NCBI RefSeq assembly: GCF_002321025.1
Contig: NZ_DCLL01000023.1
Span: forward strand, 25,238-89,237
DNA: 64,000 nt
DNA from: Acinetobacter lwoffii
GTDB lineage: Bacteria; Pseudomonadota; Gammaproteobacteria; Pseudomonadales; Moraxellaceae
Direction of reading: 5' to 3'
The first letter of the stretch is position 1. The number at the start of each line of letters is the position of its first letter. The notes beneath the pieces are model-generated. The model had not been told where the DNA came from and did not search any database. It worked only from the letters and a program-made list of their open reading frames with translations. Below are positions 62,356 through 64,000 of this stretch, in pieces. A program made the translations under genes and the position numbers.

Positions 62356-62958
62356 GTGAATTTAAATACTGTTTCCGGCTCTGCTGTTGAATTATCAGAA
62401 GTTGCGTTCGGTCGTGAATTTAATGAAGCTCTTGTTCACCAAGTGGTTACAGCTTATTTAGCTGGTGGCCGTCAAGGTTCAAAAGCTCAGAAATCACGTG
62501 CAGACGTTTCTGGCGGTGGTCGCAAGCCATTCCGTCAAAAAGGTACTGGCCGCGCTCGTGCTGGTTCTATTCGTAGCCCAATCTGGGTTGGCGGTGGTAA
62601 AACTTTTGCTGCTCGTCCACAAGACTGGTCTCAAAAAGTAAACCGTAAAATGTACCGCGGTGCTATGCAATGCATCCTAGCTGAACTTGTTCGTCAAGAT
62701 CGCTTAGTTTTAGTTGAAGAGTTTGCTGTTGCAGCTCCAAAAACTAAAGAATTGCTTGCAAAACTTAACGACTTGAATGCGACTCGCGCATTGATCGTTA
62801 CTGATGCTGTTGATGAGAACCTGTATCTTGCTGCGCGCAACATTCCACACGTTGATGTGGTTGATGCTGCTGCAATCGATCCGGTTAGCTTGATTGCGTT
62901 CGACAAAGTTGTTATGTCTGTAGCTGCTGCTAAGAAAATTGAGGTAGAACTCGGATGA
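62356..62958 (+). CDS. rplD: 50S ribosomal protein L4
   Basis: 200 aa, GTG start at 62356 (read as [15 protein letters not shown]) preceded by GAGGGG. Contains the conserved extended loop [36 protein letters not shown] (read in parts), which lines the exit tunnel, and is the likely autoregulator of the operon. Its stop overlaps the rplW start by 4 bp. Confidence 0.98.
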   Translation: MNLNTVSGSAVELSEVAFGREFNEALVHQVVTAYLAGGRQGSKAQKSRADVSGGGRKPFRQKGTGRARAGSIRSPIWVGGGKTFAARPQDWSQKVNRKMYRGAMQCILAELVRQDRLVLVEEFAVAAPKTKELLAKLNDLNATRALIVTDAVDENLYLAARNIPHVDVVDAAAIDPVSLIAFDKVVMSVAAAKKIEVELG

Positions 62959-63275
62959 ACAACGAACGTATCTATCAAGTCCTGCAAGGACCTGTATTCT
63001 CAGAAAAAGCACAAGTTTTAGGTGAAACTGCTGGTGTTCAAGTGTTTAAAGTTGCATTAAATGCAAACAAGCTTGAAATCAAAAAAGCAGTGGAACAACT
63101 CTTTGGTGTGGAAGTTGTTAAAGTTAACACGACTATCACTAAAGGTAAGTCTAAACGCTTTGGTAAAACATTAGGACGTCGTTCTGATGTTAAAAAAGCA
63201 TACGTCACCCTGAAAGCTGGCCAAGATGTTGAAATGGCTGACTTGGGCGATACCGCTGAAAGCACAGCGGAATAA
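62955..63275 (+). CDS. rplW: 50S ribosomal protein L23
   Basis: 106 aa. Binds 23S rRNA domain III at the tunnel exit and docks trigger factor and signal recognition particle. Motif GPVFSEKAQ near the start and [22 protein letters not shown] (read in parts) are typical. The ATGA overlap with rplD indicates coupled translation. Confidence 0.97.
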   Translation: MNNERIYQVLQGPVFSEKAQVLGETAGVQVFKVALNANKLEIKKAVEQLFGVEVVKVNTTITKGKSKRFGKTLGRRSDVKKAYVTLKAGQDVEMADLGDTAESTAE

Positions 63276-63286
63276 GGACGAGAATT

Positions 63287-64000
63287 ATGCCTATTCAAAA
63301 ATGTAAGCCAACGTCTCCAGGACGTCGCTTTGTAGAGAAAGTGGTTCACGATCACCTTCACAAAGGCGCACCATACTCTCCGTTGGTTGAAGCTAAAAAA
63401 CGTACTGGCGGCCGTAATAATAACGGTCACATCACGACTCGTCACGTTGGTGGCGGTCACAAGCAGCACTACCGTCTAGTTGATTTTAAACGTAACAAAG
63501 ATGGTATTCCTGCAACTGTAGAGCGTATCGAATACGATCCTAACCGTACTGCACACATTGCACTTGTATTGTATGCTGATGGTGAGCGTCGTTATATCAT
63601 CGCTCCTAAAGGCCTTCGCGCTGGCGATAAAGTACAGTCTGGTAACGATGCTCCAATTCGTCCAGGTAACTGCTTGCCGCTTCGCAACATGCCTATCGGT
63701 TCTACTCTTCACAACATCGAACTTAAAATCGGTAAAGGCGCGCAGTTAGCTCGTTCAGCTGGTACTTCAGTTCAGCTGTTGGGTCGTGACGGTTCTTACG
63801 CTATCGTTCGTCTGCGTTCAGGCGAGATGCGTAAAATTCACGTTGAATGCCGTGCTGTGTTAGGTGAAGTATCTAACTCAGAAAGCAACCTTCGTTCACT
63901 AGGTAAAGCTGGTGCATCACGCTGGCGTGGTGTTCGTCCTACCGTTCGTGGTATGGCGATGAACCCAGTTGACCATCCACATGGTGGTGGTGAAGGGCGT
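63287..64000 (+). CDS. rplB: 50S ribosomal protein L2, partial
   Basis: Starts at the ATG at 63287 ([15 protein letters not shown]), with AAGGACGAG just upstream; 238 codons are present and the frame is still open at the window edge (a full L2 is about 274 aa). Conserved [13 protein letters not shown] at the end includes the histidine important for peptidyl transfer. Next genes of the operon would lie to the right. Confidence 0.97.
   Translation, partial: MPIQKCKPTSPGRRFVEKVVHDHLHKGAPYSPLVEAKKRTGGRNNNGHITTRHVGGGHKQHYRLVDFKRNKDGIPATVERIEYDPNRTAHIALVLYADGERRYIIAPKGLRAGDKVQSGNDAPIRPGNCLPLRNMPIGSTLHNIELKIGKGAQLARSAGTSVQLLGRDGSYAIVRLRSGEMRKIHVECRAVLGEVSNSESNLRSLGKAGASRWRGVRPTVRGMAMNPVDHPHGGGEGR

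Overview
The window is a piece of a gammaproteobacterial chromosome, almost certainly Acinetobacter. The evidence is the set of recognisable genes: a lipB-type lipase chaperone, craA- and abeM-type efflux pumps, mlaFEDCB, a 200-aa RibA, and a serA / D-2-hydroxyglutarate dehydrogenase divergent pair. Base composition is moderate and terminators are short hairpins with T runs. Species level cannot be set from this window. Apart from one insertion-sequence-like element, it reads as core genome: no tRNA, rRNA, CRISPR array or prophage was seen.

Layout. 1-2.1 kb: lipase chaperone and truB. 2.1-4.5 kb: a TSUP (TauE/SafE-like) permease gene split by a TnpB-only IS200/IS605-type element. 4.6-10.8 kb: hemerythrin, two EamA exporters, serA, D-2-hydroxyglutarate dehydrogenase and a small exported protein. 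10.9-25.5 kb: transport and envelope genes (craA-like pump, FUSC protein, sodC, AI-2E-type permease, fluoride channel, abeM-like MATE pump, YdcZ-type protein) mixed with a ParA-like ATPase, a Holliday-junction-resolvase-related protein, two possibly related exported proteins, a methyltransferase, a HopJ-family protein, L31 type B behind a Zur-like operator, a UbiB-family kinase and a DUF1737 protein. 25.6-37.5 kb: metabolism (hemW, cold-shock gene, acyl-CoA dehydrogenase, aroE, hemF/hemN, ribA, dxs, suhB). 37.5-43.6 kb: a DEAD-box helicase with a long structured leader, then the mlaFEDCB operon. 43.8-54.8 kb: corA, LOG protein, NUDIX, comF, recG, an epimerase-like gene, plsB, tesB and a dicarboxylate/amino-acid symporter. 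54.9-61.1 kb: engB with an acidic repeat tail, nsrR, a short flavohaemoglobin-like gene behind an NsrR box, a HerA/YjgR ATPase, metC and a class-I amidotransferase. 61.1-64 kb: start of the S10 ribosomal operon (rpsJ, rplC, rplD, rplW, partial rplB).

What fits together: NsrR, its operator and the globin gene form a nitric-oxide response unit. SerA and D-2-hydroxyglutarate dehydrogenase are a metabolic pair. MlaFEDCB moves phospholipid at the inner membrane. HemF and HemN are alternative enzymes for one haem step.

Most unusual items: (1) the TnpB element, whose gene carries an exact 54-bp tandem duplication that doubles the RuvC-III catalytic motif; (2) a flavohaemoglobin gene that ends before the NAD domain yet keeps its NsrR operator and has a terminator just downstream; (3) dispersed palindromic CTCTCC-type repeats between genes; (4) the acidic 28-residue repeat tail on EngB. 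I found no clear evidence of a wholly new multi-gene system. Several start codons were moved inward from the longest open frame using ribosome-binding sites and family N-termini, as stated in the entries.
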